From NCBI GenBank assembly GCA_017998755.1, contig JAGOCL010000082.1:1-9041 (forward strand): a stretch of DNA of 9,041 nt, in the 5' to 3' direction. The translations under genes were made by a program, and so were the position numbers. The stretch is from Spirochaetota bacterium (GTDB lineage: Bacteria > Spirochaetota > GWE2-31-10 > MWDO01). Shown here piece after piece: positions 1-7,687 of this stretch. The notes beneath the pieces are model-generated. The model ran no database searches. It was given only the letters and a program-made list of their open reading frames with translations, and was not told where the DNA came from. Within the stretch, counting starts at the first letter, position 1. Every line of letters starts with the position of its first letter.

Positions 1-106
1 ATATAGATTTTTAGTCTTACATTACATTTAGAATTACTTTTTGGCGATTTTGAAAATTTTATAAAACGTAATCGTCTACGCGAAATACTATACGCCGACG
101 CTCTAC

Positions 107-137
107 GAATTAAAAACCGCCATGCGTTTTTTAATTC
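107..137 (+). other. A/T-rich hairpin upstream of the lipoprotein gene
   Basis: GAATTAAAAA (107-116) pairs with TTTTTAATTC (128-137). A one-base mismatch (117/127) is followed by a CGC/GCG core (118-120 with 124-126) and the triloop CAT. An A tract, short GC core and T tract resemble a weak intrinsic terminator for a gene left of the window, or a 5'-UTR hairpin of the gene starting at 162. The GC core is only 3 bp, so termination strength is doubtful. The rest of 1-161 holds no gene I can recognise. The sequence TTTTAATTCT occurs twice (129-138 and 140-149), partly inside the hairpin. Confidence 0.35.
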
Positions 138-161
138 TATTTTAATTCTTTTGGAGTTTGT

Positions 162-2072
162 ATGAAGACAAATCATTTCGCTAAGTTATTTTTCTTCCCC
201 GTCGTCTTAATTTTACTTTTTACCGCTTTTTCCTGCGATCCGGCGATATATCCGTCGGATTATCCGAACGGCGATTATTTTTCGACGACAACATATGCGT
301 CAACAACGACTACTCTCCCCGTAGACGCGTCCAAGTCTCTTTCGTTTAACAACAGGAACGGCAAAGCCGTAGCGTCTATCGACCCCGCGTCGGATAACCA
401 TTTATATAGGGCGACGACTCCGGTAGCCGCGACGCTTGCTAAAATACTTGAAGACGGGACGCTTGAGTCTTTCTTTATTCTCGAAGGGGACGCGACGGTA
501 GATAGTTGGCCCGAAGTAGATTTTTTTATAAAGTCTCCTACTAACGAGATCTATATTAACTTTAATACAGAACTCGTTATAAAAGTCAATAAAGAGATAA
601 TTGAGGAAATTGGAAATATGACGCAAACTTATACCGTAACCGTTACATGCAAGGTGGGCAGTTTTATATGTATCAAAGAAGACGGAACGTTTGTAGATAT
701 TCTCAAAAACGACTGGGGAAGTTGGGCTCATCTCAACACTTTTAGCGATACTAATCCGGTTGTTTTTGATCAAATAGGAAATATGTATTACATTTTATCC
801 GAAAGTTCTTCGATTGGGCCAATGATAACAAACGCAATTTATAAATTTGACCCGAAAACAGGCGCCTCGACTATAATGACCGAAAAAAAGGAAGAGATTT
901 GGTATAAAAAGTTTTTGATTTCAAAAGACGGCAGATATCTCTTCGCCGAAACTTGTCAAATGATTAATGGCGTCTTATCGGCAAATTTAAGAGCGATTCC
1001 GGTAAATTCTCCAACCAATTATAAAGACATTTTTTCAGTTTCAGATATATCTCAAGGTTTTGTTACTTCGTTTACAGTTTCCGATGATAATACAGTTTAC
1101 TACTCCGGCGATGGATTGGGAGCAGATATGTTATACGGTATATTTTCTGCAAAAGAAAGCGATTACACAAAATCTACTCATGATATCCATAACTTATTCA
1201 ATACTATGTTTTCATATCTAAGCATTTTTGACGCGAGCGACGACCCCGAAACTACGCCCATTGAGATGTACTGGAAGAAAACAGGTTTTGTTAAATTTAA
1301 TCAGGTACCTTTTATAAATGTTGACGGTTCTATAAATTCAAAGAATATTTTAGACTCTTTGAGAGAATACATTCCGTATCCCAATCAAACATTTTCGTTA
1401 ACAACCTTGAAAACTAAATGCGGTTTGCAATTAGATGATACGCTCGTCAATGAAGAAGCAATAACAGCTCTCGATTTCGATAATATCCAGTTATTGTTTG
1501 AAAAATATTTCGGTACAGATGGTTTTGGAAATAATCAATTTTTGATAGACGCTTTTGGATTATCAGAAAACGATCTTAATTTAAGCATCAAATATTCAAG
1601 TCAACTTAATGGCGCTTCCGATGGTTCAATTTGGGGTATAACGCTCGGCGGAGCTTGTCAGAATCCTGAAAATACATGGAAAGAATCTTTTATACGACTC
1701 TACGATAAAGACGGTAACCCAAGCGTCTACGCTCCGCCTGCCCTTAAAGACGGCGCTTTCCTTCCTATCAAACTTCAAATGGGAGAAGGATATATATATT
1801 TCAACTGTTTACTCTCCGAATCGTCTGAGTATCATACTATAAAGCGCATGAGTCTTACAGATACTGAAACGCTTATCGATGTATTTGTCAACGTACCGGA
1901 CAATACGACTATTAAGATTTCGGATTATTCAATAAGCGGCGACACGCTGTATTTCTCAGGAATTAAAGCGGGAACTACAGCTATATCCGGTAAAATAGAT
2001 CTGACAGGTCAAGCGTTTACTTATACTGAAGTCGCCGGCGGTTTTAAGATAAATAAGATACTTGCTTATTAG
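162..2072 (+). CDS. Predicted surface/periplasmic lipoprotein of unknown function, possibly beta-propeller-like
   Basis: The 636-residue protein begins with Lys and a hydrophobic stretch (residues 9-20), then Thr-Ala-Phe-Ser-Cys with Cys25 as the likely lipidated residue. This fits a signal-peptidase II site with the loose lipobox common in spirochaetes (Ala at -3, Ser at -1). A Thr-rich stretch (41-51) looks like a tether. The body has recurring short strands of the type Gly/Asp-x-hydrophobic-Tyr/Trp-aromatic near residues 205, 308, 487, 542 and 592, suggesting a mainly beta, perhaps propeller-like fold; this is inference. A more helical segment lies around 400-475. The start is set by TTGGAG at 151-156, 5 nt before the ATG. 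The gene stands alone and is followed by a strong hairpin. I do not recognise the family and assign no function. G+C content varies along the gene by eye. It is an export candidate, not a housekeeping gene. Confidence 0.8.
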   Translation: MKTNHFAKLFFFPVVLILLFTAFSCDPAIYPSDYPNGDYFSTTTYASTTTTLPVDASKSLSFNNRNGKAVASIDPASDNHLYRATTPVAATLAKILEDGTLESFFILEGDATVDSWPEVDFFIKSPTNEIYINFNTELVIKVNKEIIEEIGNMTQTYTVTVTCKVGSFICIKEDGTFVDILKNDWGSWAHLNTFSDTNPVVFDQIGNMYYILSESSSIGPMITNAIYKFDPKTGASTIMTEKKEEIWYKKFLISKDGRYLFAETCQMINGVLSANLRAIPVNSPTNYKDIFSVSDISQGFVTSFTVSDDNTVYYSGDGLGADMLYGIFSAKESDYTKSTHDIHNLFNTMFSYLSIFDASDDPETTPIEMYWKKTGFVKFNQVPFINVDGSINSKNILDSLREYIPYPNQTFSLTTLKTKCGLQLDDTLVNEEAITALDFDNIQLLFEKYFGTDGFGNNQFLIDAFGLSENDLNLSIKYSSQLNGASDGSIWGITLGGACQNPENTWKESFIRLYDKDGNPSVYAPPALKDGAFLPIKLQMGEGYIYFNCLLSESSEYHTIKRMSLTDTETLIDVFVNVPDNTTIKISDYSISGDTLYFSGIKAGTTAISGKIDLTGQAFTYTEVAGGFKINKILAY

Positions 2073-2085
2073 ATAGTTGTTATTC

Positions 2086-2147
2086 TTCAACTCAACAGGC
2101 GCAAATTTCGCCTGTTGAGTTGAAAGGTATTGTATTTTTTTATTTTT
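2086..2147 (+). terminator. Probable intrinsic terminator after the lipoprotein gene
   Basis: A perfect 16-bp stem (2086-2101 with 2109-2124) closes a 7-nt loop, CAAATTT, 13 nt after the stop codon. A T-rich tract (2135-2147, T7-A-T5) begins about 10 nt beyond the stem. The stem is unusually long and perfect. The delayed T tract makes it less canonical, but it fits transcription ending before the Uma2 gene. The opposite strand has no T run next to the stem, so it is unlikely to terminate leftward transcription. Confidence 0.7.
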
Positions 2148-2157
2148 GCGCTATACT
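2130..2157 (+). promoter_or_regulatory. Candidate sigma70-type promoter of the Uma2 gene
   Basis: TATACT at 2152-2157 matches the -10 consensus at 5 of 6 positions. Sixteen bases upstream, TTGTAT (2130-2135) keeps only the TTG of a -35 box. Transcription would start near 2164, giving a leader of about 20 nt with the ribosome site at 2173. The candidate lies just past the preceding hairpin and overlaps its T-rich tail, so the Uma2 gene could be transcribed independently. The call is by eye on an A/T-rich stretch. Confidence 0.4.
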
Positions 2158-2172
2158 TCAATAAAACTATTT

Positions 2173-2176
2173 GGAG
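2173..2176 (+). promoter_or_regulatory. Ribosome binding site that fixes the Uma2 start
   Basis: GGAG lies 6 nt before the ATG at 2183. The only earlier in-frame start, TTG at 2171, sits inside this same TTGGAG string and so would have no ribosome site of its own. The lipoprotein gene uses an identical TTGGAG ahead of its ATG (151-156). Confidence 0.75.
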
Positions 2177-2182
2177 CGATAC

Positions 2183-2767
2183 ATGGGATTTGCGCTTAGA
2201 AAAGAGAAAGAAACTTATACCTACGGCGATTATAAATATTGGCAGGACGACGAGAGATACGAACTAATAAACGGCGAGGTTTACAATATGAGCCCCGCGC
2301 CTAAAAGGATTCATCAAAAATTATCAGGTAGAATATTCAATCTTTTCTTTAACTTCTTAAAAGGAAAGACCTGCGAAGTATACGATTCTCCGTTCGACGT
2401 TCGCTTCCCCGACTACGAAGATCAAAAAGACGACGATATAGAGACGGTAGTCCAACCGGATATAGTAGTCGTTTGCGATAAAAACAAACTTGACGATATT
2501 GGTTGCAAAGGCGCGCCCGATATCGTTATTGAAATCTTATCGCCTGCGACTTCCAAAAGAGACCTAAATGAAAAGTTTTATCTCTACGAAAAACATAAAG
2601 TCAAAGAATACTGGGTAGTATATCCCCACGAACAAGTTCTTCACATATACTTACTGCTTTCCAACGGAAAATACGATAAGTCCATAATCTACGGATCCGA
2701 CGATAAATTTACCGTTAGTCTCTTCCCCGATATGACCGTCGATATGAAAGAGGTTTTTGAAGATTAA
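2183..2767 (+). CDS. Uma2 family (DUF820) restriction-endonuclease-fold protein
   Basis: The protein has 194 residues from the ATG at 2183; this start is chosen over the TTG at 2171 because that TTG is part of the Shine-Dalgarno. The N-terminus reads as in the Uma2 family: a short Tyr-rich lead, then E-L-I-N-G-E-V-Y at 27-34 and a conserved His44. The PD-(D/E)xK-like core shows Q-P-D-I-V-V-V (Pro92-Asp93), then P-D-I-V-I-E-I-L-S (Asp113, Glu117) and Asp127 with Lys131, before the family's Y-W-V-V strand (143-146). The putative catalytic residues are thus intact and the length is normal for the family. Members are widespread in cyanobacteria and also occur in treponemes, often in many copies. 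Their substrate and biological role are not settled, so nuclease activity is inferred from the fold only. No partner gene or inverted repeats flank it. It converges with dxr, with 40 nt between stop codons. Confidence 0.88.
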   Translation: MGFALRKEKETYTYGDYKYWQDDERYELINGEVYNMSPAPKRIHQKLSGRIFNLFFNFLKGKTCEVYDSPFDVRFPDYEDQKDDDIETVVQPDIVVVCDKNKLDDIGCKGAPDIVIEILSPATSKRDLNEKFYLYEKHKVKEYWVVYPHEQVLHIYLLLSNGKYDKSIIYGSDDKFTVSLFPDMTVDMKEVFED

Positions 2768-2807
2768 GGATTTATATGTCATTATAAAATCGTATGTATC
2801 TTAATTT

Positions 2808-3983
2808 TTATTTCTTAATCAAATTATCTACGATTTTTTTTGAAAGATTTTCTATAATATCGATATTCTCTATGGTTATATCATTTTTCTCAACGTCTCT
2901 ATCCTCGGCAAATATATCTAGCGCGCGCTCCATATAGTTTTCTATATCTAGAAAACTTATCGCCTCTTTCAGAAAATACTCCACAAGCCGCTCGTTAACG
3001 CAGTTGTAAAACGCCGGATATAGTCCGCCATTTTTACCGGATATGTACGCAAAAGATAACATCTTATATTTACTAAAATCTACCGGAAACAGTTGAAAAT
3101 TAACTGTTTTGGTAAAATCAAACCTGTTATACCGGTTTTCAAGGATTTCAGGAAAGAATAAAGAATTCTGTATCGGTATAGACATATCGTTCGGGCCGAT
3201 TTGCGCGTATATCTCGCCGTCTTTCATCTCTATCATCGAATGAATCAAAGATTGCGGATGAATTAGAACTTTTATACAATCGTAATCTATGTCAAAAAAT
3301 TCCTTAGTCTCAATAACCTCGAGACCTTTATTTGCCATAGTCGCCGAATCTATAGATATTTTACTTCCCATTTTCCAAGTCGGATGGTTGAGAGCGTCGG
3401 CGACGGTTATTTTATTCCATTCGGATTTGTCTAAATTCAAAAAAGGGCCGCCCGACGCCGTGAGATAAATTTTATCTATCTCTTTACTGTTTTTATCTCT
3501 CAATAACTGAAATATTGCGCTATGTTCCGAATCAACCGGAAGTATTTGACATCTGTTTTGGCGGGCGGTTTTTTTGAGAAGCGATCCGGCGCAAACCATA
3601 CTCTCTTTATTTGCTAAAGCCAAGTCAATTCCGTTTTCCAGACACTTCAAAGAGGGGATAAGCCCCGATTTACCCGATACCGCGTTCAATATGATATTGT
3701 TTTTTTTATCCGAGCACAATTGCAATAAATACTCTACTCCCGAAAATATTTTTGTGTTTTTTATTACGGTTTTATCGGAGTTAAAATACTTTTGGCAACT
3801 CTCTTTATCCGTAATAACGGCGTATTCAGGAGAGTATTTTTCAATAATTTCTAATAATTTCTTTACATTCCTGTTTGTAGATACGGCGATAAGATTGAGA
3901 TTTTCTTTAAAATTATCAAGTATCTTTAAAGCCGAATCTCCGATAGAGCCGGTTGCGCCGAGTATTGATAAGTTTTTTCTCAT
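2808..3983 (-). CDS. dxr: 1-deoxy-D-xylulose 5-phosphate reductoisomerase
   Basis: This enzyme performs the NADPH-dependent rearrangement and reduction of DXP to 2-C-methyl-D-erythritol 4-phosphate, the first committed step of the MEP isoprenoid pathway, in the cytoplasm. At 391 residues it is of normal length. Visible motifs are the dinucleotide loop G-A-T-G-S-I-G (9-15), N-K-E-S (125-128), the metal and substrate site D-S-E-H-S-A (Asp151, Glu153), the flexible-loop region H-P-T-W-K-M-G (200-206) and S-A-T-M-A-N-K-G-L-E with the third metal ligand Glu222. H-P-Q-S-L-I-H-S-M (242-250) follows. The ATG overlaps the cdsA stop by 4 nt (ATGA) and has only a weak purine-rich site upstream, so translational coupling is likely. 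It is the last gene of the operon. I see no clear terminator between its stop and the converging Uma2 gene. Its product feeds the prenyl chain elongated by UppS two genes upstream. Confidence 0.97.
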   Translation of the reverse strand: MRKNLSILGATGSIGDSALKILDNFKENLNLIAVSTNRNVKKLLEIIEKYSPEYAVITDKESCQKYFNSDKTVIKNTKIFSGVEYLLQLCSDKKNNIILNAVSGKSGLIPSLKCLENGIDLALANKESMVCAGSLLKKTARQNRCQILPVDSEHSAIFQLLRDKNSKEIDKIYLTASGGPFLNLDKSEWNKITVADALNHPTWKMGSKISIDSATMANKGLEVIETKEFFDIDYDCIKVLIHPQSLIHSMIEMKDGEIYAQIGPNDMSIPIQNSLFFPEILENRYNRFDFTKTVNFQLFPVDFSKYKMLSFAYISGKNGGLYPAFYNCVNERLVEYFLKEAISFLDIENYMERALDIFAEDRDVEKNDITIENIDIIENLSKKIVDNLIKK

Positions 3984-4906
3984 TTCTTTATAGCAAAATA
4001 GAGCTGTATTAATATGAAATACGGCGGCAAAGTGTAGAGTATCGAGTCGACCGAGTCGAGTATCCCTCCGCGTCCCATAATGATATTCCCCGAATCTTTG
4101 ACGTTAGCCGACCTTTTAAACACAGACTCGACTAAATCGCCGATAGGTACTATAAAACCTGTAATAATCGGAAAAATAAAGTAAAACCACCAATCAAACT
4201 TGATGAATTGGTTAAAAATAAAGTAAAATAGCGTAACCCAGAAGAATGTCGATAAATAACCGCCAATATATCCGGCCCAAGATTTCTTAGGACTAGCCGC
4301 GAGCCCTATGACGCTCTTTCTACCGAAAGCCATACCGAAGACGTAGGCAAAAATATCGTTAGACCAAACCAACACTATGAAAAAAATAGCTAAAAGCGAG
4401 CCGGTCATTGTTCCGGAAGATTCGACGTTCATAAAAATCGGAACGGGATTTTCGGGCGTTTTATTCTGAATATTCAATAAAAACGGAACTAAAAAAGAAG
4501 GAAGCCCAATGTACAAAACCCCAAATAGCGAGTAAGATATCTTTTCAAACGAACGCGTCAAATCCTTTTTAAAAATGTCCCGAGCGTAAATATACATAAT
4601 AACCGTTACGATATATATCGCAAAGAAAATCAGCGTAAATCTCGACCTCTGCATATTGAATACGTTTAGAGAGTACAAATAAGCGAAAACGTATGTGATA
4701 GTATTTATTATCGGTAAGAAATATCTTCTGACGTTTATACCTTTCTGATAAATAAGATTATTAATCTCATAACTGCCAAAAACGGTAATTAATAACCCAA
4801 ATCCGATAAATACAAGGATATGATTGGATAAAGGCCAAAATAACGCAAAAAAAACGGCGGGAATAGCCGTAAGGGTCAAAATAAGTCTTTTCTGAAAATT
4901 TGTCAT
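3980..4906 (-). CDS. cdsA: Phosphatidate cytidylyltransferase (CDP-diacylglycerol synthase)
   Basis: This integral membrane enzyme converts phosphatidic acid and CTP to CDP-diacylglycerol, the precursor of bacterial phospholipids. The 308-residue protein is very hydrophobic, with about eight likely membrane segments. The conserved C-terminal half is clear: W-S-N-D-I-F-A-Y with G-x-x-F-G-R (181-196), S-P-K-K-S-W-A-G (205-212), and the CDS signature from Ser261 with K-R (264-265), K-D (270-271), G-R-G-G-I-L-D (278-284) and Asp287. The classical signature has H-G-G and D-R; here Arg279 replaces the His and Ser285 the Arg, which I believe is tolerated in spirochaete-like members. The start ATG overlaps the uppS stop by 4 nt. 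A GGGGG run at 4913-4917, inside the end of uppS, lies 6 nt upstream and may act as its Shine-Dalgarno. The stop overlaps the dxr start, so the gene is probably coupled on both sides. Confidence 0.95.
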   Translation of the reverse strand: MTNFQKRLILTLTAIPAVFFALFWPLSNHILVFIGFGLLITVFGSYEINNLIYQKGINVRRYFLPIINTITYVFAYLYSLNVFNMQRSRFTLIFFAIYIVTVIMYIYARDIFKKDLTRSFEKISYSLFGVLYIGLPSFLVPFLLNIQNKTPENPVPIFMNVESSGTMTGSLLAIFFIVLVWSNDIFAYVFGMAFGRKSVIGLAASPKKSWAGYIGGYLSTFFWVTLFYFIFNQFIKFDWWFYFIFPIITGFIVPIGDLVESVFKRSANVKDSGNIIMGRGGILDSVDSILYTLPPYFILIQLYFAIKK

Positions 4907-5589
4907 TTAACGCCCCCATATCTTCTATCTCTATTATTAAAACTCTCGATAGCCGCGTCCATCTCTTCCGTCGTAAAATCAGGCCAATAACTCTTAGAAA
5001 TATATATCTCCGAGTAAGCCGCCTGCCACAAAAAATAATTGCTGATACGGAATTCGTCGCCCGTTCTGATAATCAGGTCGGGATCGGGAAAACCCGACGT
5101 TTTCAAGTATTTCGCAAAAACCTCTTCGGTAAAATCCTCGCCGTTCTCGGAACAACGTTTTGCCGCTTGTAAAATATCGTATTTCCCCGAATAATTCAGA
5201 GCCAGCAATAATGTGATCGAATCAAAATCCTTTGTCTCTTTTTCAACCCTGTCTATCGCTTTAAGAACTTTTACCGGAAGCTCCTCTCTATCCCCTATGT
5301 GAACTATTCTTATCTTATTTTTTATATAAAAGTCAAATTCTTTCTCCAGATGACTCGTAACAAGTCCCATAAGAAAAGAGACCTCTTCAACAGAGCGCTT
5401 CCAGTTTTCTTTTGAAAACGTATAAAGCGAAATATAAGGAATCTTTAGCTCTTTTGCGCGCATTACGATCTCTTTGGCTTTCTCGACGCCGGCGCTATGC
5501 CCCGCGGTTCGCATTAAGCCTTTTTCTTTCGCCCATCGCCCGTTTCCGTCCATAATAAACGAAATATGCCTTAATTCGTTAGATTTCAA
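4903..5589 (-). CDS. uppS: Isoprenyl transferase (undecaprenyl diphosphate synthase)
   Basis: This cis-prenyltransferase adds isopentenyl units to farnesyl diphosphate to make undecaprenyl diphosphate, the lipid carrier for peptidoglycan precursors. The 228-residue protein shows M-D-G-N-G-R-W-A (13-20) with catalytic Asp14, R-T-x-G-H (27-31), the F-S-x-E-N-W-x-R loop (58-65), N-Y-S-G-K-Y-D (132-138) and R-T-G-D-E-F-R-I-S-N (175-184). The metal ligand Glu194 and W-P-D-F (202-205) follow. Small departures from the usual form are Ser134 in place of Gly and Asp178 in place of Gly. The start is TTG at 5587-5589: an in-frame TAG lies a few codons upstream, and the first ATG (residue 13) falls inside the catalytic motif and would remove part of the fold. 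The start overlaps frr by 11 nt. Its nearest purine run (AAGG, 5602-5605) is 12 nt away, so initiation probably depends on coupling to frr. Confidence 0.95.
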   Translation of the reverse strand: MKSNELRHISFIMDGNGRWAKEKGLMRTAGHSAGVEKAKEIVMRAKELKIPYISLYTFSKENWKRSVEEVSFLMGLVTSHLEKEFDFYIKNKIRIVHIGDREELPVKVLKAIDRVEKETKDFDSITLLLALNYSGKYDILQAAKRCSENGEDFTEEVFAKYLKTSGFPDPDLIIRTGDEFRISNYFLWQAAYSEIYISKSYWPDFTTEEMDAAIESFNNRDRRYGGVK

Positions 5590-6136
5590 GAATTTCTTTT
5601 TCCTTTTTTTCTAATATCGAGTTTATCTCTTTAATATAATTATCAGTTGATTTCTGGATATCGTCTAATCCCTGTTTTTCCTGATCTTCGGTAATTTCGT
5701 GATCTTTAAGGTGTTTTTTTAAACTTTCATTGGAATCCCTTCTCAAATTCCTGATCGATATTCGGGCTTGTTCTCCGACCGTTTTAGCGTTCTTTACAAG
5801 TTCAAGTCTCGTCTCTTCAGTAAGCGGCGGTATAACAATTCTTATAACGTTACCGTCGTTTGAGGGATTGAATCCCAATTCGGCTTTCTGAATAGCTTTT
5901 TCAATATTTTTTATTGTCGTTTTATCCCACGGCTGAATAAGTATAAGACGCGCCTCGGGTATAGAAATAGACGCCGTCTGAGCGATCGGAGTCGGAGTCC
6001 CGTAATAATCTACCATTACGTTATCAAGAGCCGCCGCGCTCGCCCTTCCCGTCCTTATCTTTTTAAGTTGTTCTTGAAAACTAGCAATACTCTTTTTTGC
6101 TTTGTCGTTAAAAGAATCCTTAACGCTGTTTAACAT
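5579..6136 (-). CDS. frr: Ribosome recycling factor
   Basis: RRF works with EF-G to split post-termination ribosomes in the cytoplasm. The protein is 185 residues, the family's standard length. It shows the L-K-K-I-R-T-G-R-A-S helix (24-33), V-D-Y-Y-G-T-P-T-P (42-50), the domain II stretch I-Q-P-W-D (67-71), I-P-P-L-T-E-E-T-R (102-110) and the basic helix R-N-L-R-R-D (129-134) with the conserved Arg132. The Lys/Glu-rich C-terminus is normal. AAGGAG at 6144-6149, inside the end of pyrH, lies 7 nt before the ATG, and only 1 nt separates the pyrH stop from the start. Its 3' end contains the TTG start of uppS. The pyrH-frr order is one of the most conserved pairs in bacteria. Confidence 0.98.
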   Translation of the reverse strand: MLNSVKDSFNDKAKKSIASFQEQLKKIRTGRASAAALDNVMVDYYGTPTPIAQTASISIPEARLILIQPWDKTTIKNIEKAIQKAELGFNPSNDGNVIRIVIPPLTEETRLELVKNAKTVGEQARISIRNLRRDSNESLKKHLKDHEITEDQEKQGLDDIQKSTDNYIKEINSILEKKEKEILEI

Positions 6137-6137
6137 A

Positions 6138-6851
6138 TTAACTCTCCTTAACTAACGTTCCGACAACCTCCCCTCTGCAAGCTTTCTCCAGAGAGTCTTT
6201 GTCGTTCATATTAAATACCATCAATTTCTGTTTATTTTTCTTAAGCATCAGAATTGAAGTCAAATCCATAACCTCTATCTCGCGGTTGATTATCTCGTCG
6301 TAAGAGATAGTATCGAATTTTTTTGCGCCGCTGTGTTTCTCAGGATCTTTATCGTAAATACCGTCGACTTTTGTCGCTTTAAACAGACAATCCGACTTTA
6401 TCTGTAAAGCTCGAAGCGCCGCCGTCGTATCGGTAGAAAAAAACGGATTCCCGGTGCCTGCGCAAAAAATCGCGCAACCGTTTTTTTCAAATACAGCTTC
6501 GACGGCGTCTCTGTTGAACAGATCGACAACCCCGTCAATTTTAACGGCCGATTGAAGCGCAACGGGAATATTATGATATCGGAGTCTCTCGGTAATCAAC
6601 AGACTGTTAACGACGGTCGCCATCATGCCGACGCTGTCTCCGTATAATCTATCAAAACCTTCCAGTTCGCCGCGGACGCCCCGGAAAATATTTCCGCCGC
6701 CCACTACCATTCCCAGCTCAACGTCTTTTTGTAGAATAATCTTCGCCAAACGTTCGCAGAATAAATTTAGAAATTCATAAGAAATACCGGAAGGGAGAGC
6801 CCCTTTAAGGACCTCCCCCGATATTTTTAACAGATACCTGTTTTTCTTCAA
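6138..6851 (-). CDS. pyrH: Uridylate (UMP) kinase
   Basis: This enzyme phosphorylates UMP to UDP with ATP in pyrimidine nucleotide synthesis. It belongs to the amino-acid-kinase fold and is usually hexameric. The 237-residue protein shows L-K-I-S-G-E (8-13), the glycine loop G-G-G-N-I-F-R-G (51-58), D-S-V-G-M-M-A-T (72-79), A-G-T-G-N-P-F-F with S-T-D-T-T-A-A-L-R-A (131-148) and K-A-T-K-V-D-G-I-Y-D-K-D-P (158-170). The late V-M-D-L-T (194-198) is also present. The start codon is TTG at 6849-6851. It is supported by GGAG (6859-6862) 7 nt upstream, by the N-terminal match to the family, and by the EF-Ts stop only 2 nt away. The gene sits between tsf and frr in the standard bacterial order, so translation is probably coupled to the S2/EF-Ts frame. 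Confidence 0.97.
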   Translation of the reverse strand: MKKNRYLLKISGEVLKGALPSGISYEFLNLFCERLAKIILQKDVELGMVVGGGNIFRGVRGELEGFDRLYGDSVGMMATVVNSLLITERLRYHNIPVALQSAVKIDGVVDLFNRDAVEAVFEKNGCAIFCAGTGNPFFSTDTTAALRALQIKSDCLFKATKVDGIYDKDPEKHSGAKKFDTISYDEIINREIEVMDLTSILMLKKNKQKLMVFNMNDKDSLEKACRGEVVGTLVKES

Positions 6852-6853
6852 AC

Positions 6854-7687
6854 TTAAGCTCCGATTGTAAATCTATAGAAAGTTTTAATTTCTATTTTAG
6901 CTCCCAAAGCTTTTGCAGTATCCGCTATGTATTTTTCAACGGTTACTTTATCGTCTTTAACAAATTTCTGATCAAGCAGACATATCTCGGACAAATATTT
7001 GGCAATTTTACCTTTTACGATATTCTCCACAACGTTAGCCGGTTTGTCGCTCTCTTCCATTTGTTTATCAAAAATAGATTTTTGCTCCGCAATCTCGTTT
7101 TGGGGAACTTCTTCTTTTCTTGTATAATAAGGAGAGCTCGCCGCTACGTGCAGACAAATATTTAGCGCAAACTCTTTAAACTGATCGTTAGACTTTAACT
7201 CCGGTTTATCAATTTCGAACACCGACAAAACCCCGATCTTGTTTGCGCCGTGAATATAAGTCGAAACATACTGATTTTCAGCGACATCGAGATATTTTAC
7301 TTTTTTCAACTCGACGTTTTCTTTAGTCTGAGTTATAACTTCTTGTATATCGTCTTTGTAAAAATCTAAGTCTTCTTTTTTAGAGCTTAAAACTTTATCA
7401 AGAATCTTTTCTTTTGACGCTTTAAATATATCGTTACCCGATACAAAGTCTGTCTCGCACCCTAAAAGAATCATAGCTACTTTATCGCCTTTATCTTTTA
7501 TAAAAACGCCGCCTTCTTTAGTGTCTCTATCGGATCTTTTTTTTGCGTCTGCAAGTCCTTTTTCCTTAAGTATTTTAACCGCTCCGTCAAAATCGCCGCC
7601 TGCTTCGGTTAGAGCTTTTTTACACTCCATCATTCCCGCTCCGGTTACGTCTCTAAGTTTTTTTACCTGATCGGCAGATATGGTCAT
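6854..7687 (-). CDS. tsf: Possible separately initiated elongation factor Ts inside the fusion frame
   Basis: ATG at 7685-7687 is codon 341 of the S2/EF-Ts frame and is where a normal EF-Ts would begin: [12 protein letters not shown], followed by the UBA-like first domain. From here the protein is 277 residues, a standard length for EF-Ts. GGGGG (7695-7699) lies 7 nt upstream, a fair Shine-Dalgarno if one G-U pair is allowed. The same kind of site precedes cdsA (4913-4917). The two glycine codons that form it are the only Gly-Gly in the linker. Free EF-Ts may thus be made alongside or instead of the fusion. This is inference from the sequence; no product is shown. Confidence 0.45.
   Translation of the reverse strand: MTISADQVKKLRDVTGAGMMECKKALTEAGGDFDGAVKILKEKGLADAKKRSDRDTKEGGVFIKDKGDKVAMILLGCETDFVSGNDIFKASKEKILDKVLSSKKEDLDFYKDDIQEVITQTKENVELKKVKYLDVAENQYVSTYIHGANKIGVLSVFEIDKPELKSNDQFKEFALNICLHVAASSPYYTRKEEVPQNEIAEQKSIFDKQMEESDKPANVVENIVKGKIAKYLSEICLLDQKFVKDDKVTVEKYIADTAKALGAKIEIKTFYRFTIGA

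Noticed and set aside
60..91. TATAAA (60-65) and TACTAT (86-91) as -10 boxes for the lipoprotein gene
   Set aside because: Neither has a -35 box at acceptable spacing, and such strings are common in A/T-rich DNA.
7..165. Plus-strand frame open from the left edge that ends in TGA overlapping the lipoprotein ATG (ATGA)
   Set aside because: It has an in-frame TAG at 4-6, no usual start codon apart from a TTG near its end, and it runs through the 107-137 hairpin. The 52 codons match no family I know. It is most likely chance.
402..773. Minus-strand open frame of 123 codons inside the lipoprotein gene
   Set aside because: It is antisense to a convincing gene, with no family features or ribosome site; a shadow frame.
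2763..2805. ATTAAG/CTTAAT dyad spanning the gap between the Uma2 and dxr stops
   Set aside because: It is only 6 bp of A/T-rich stem with a loop of about 31 nt; too weak to call a terminator.
3574..3993. Plus-strand open frame of 139 codons opposite dxr
   Set aside because: It is antisense to the conserved dxr N-terminal half and its composition is a reflection of that gene.
4037..4070. Short repeated GAGTATCGAGTCGA-like units in cdsA
   Set aside because: They encode the conserved D-S-V-D-S part of the CDS signature; the repetition follows from the amino acids.
4900..5172. Plus-strand open frame of 90 codons opposite uppS
   Set aside because: It is a shadow of the conserved uppS C-terminal half, with no independent support.
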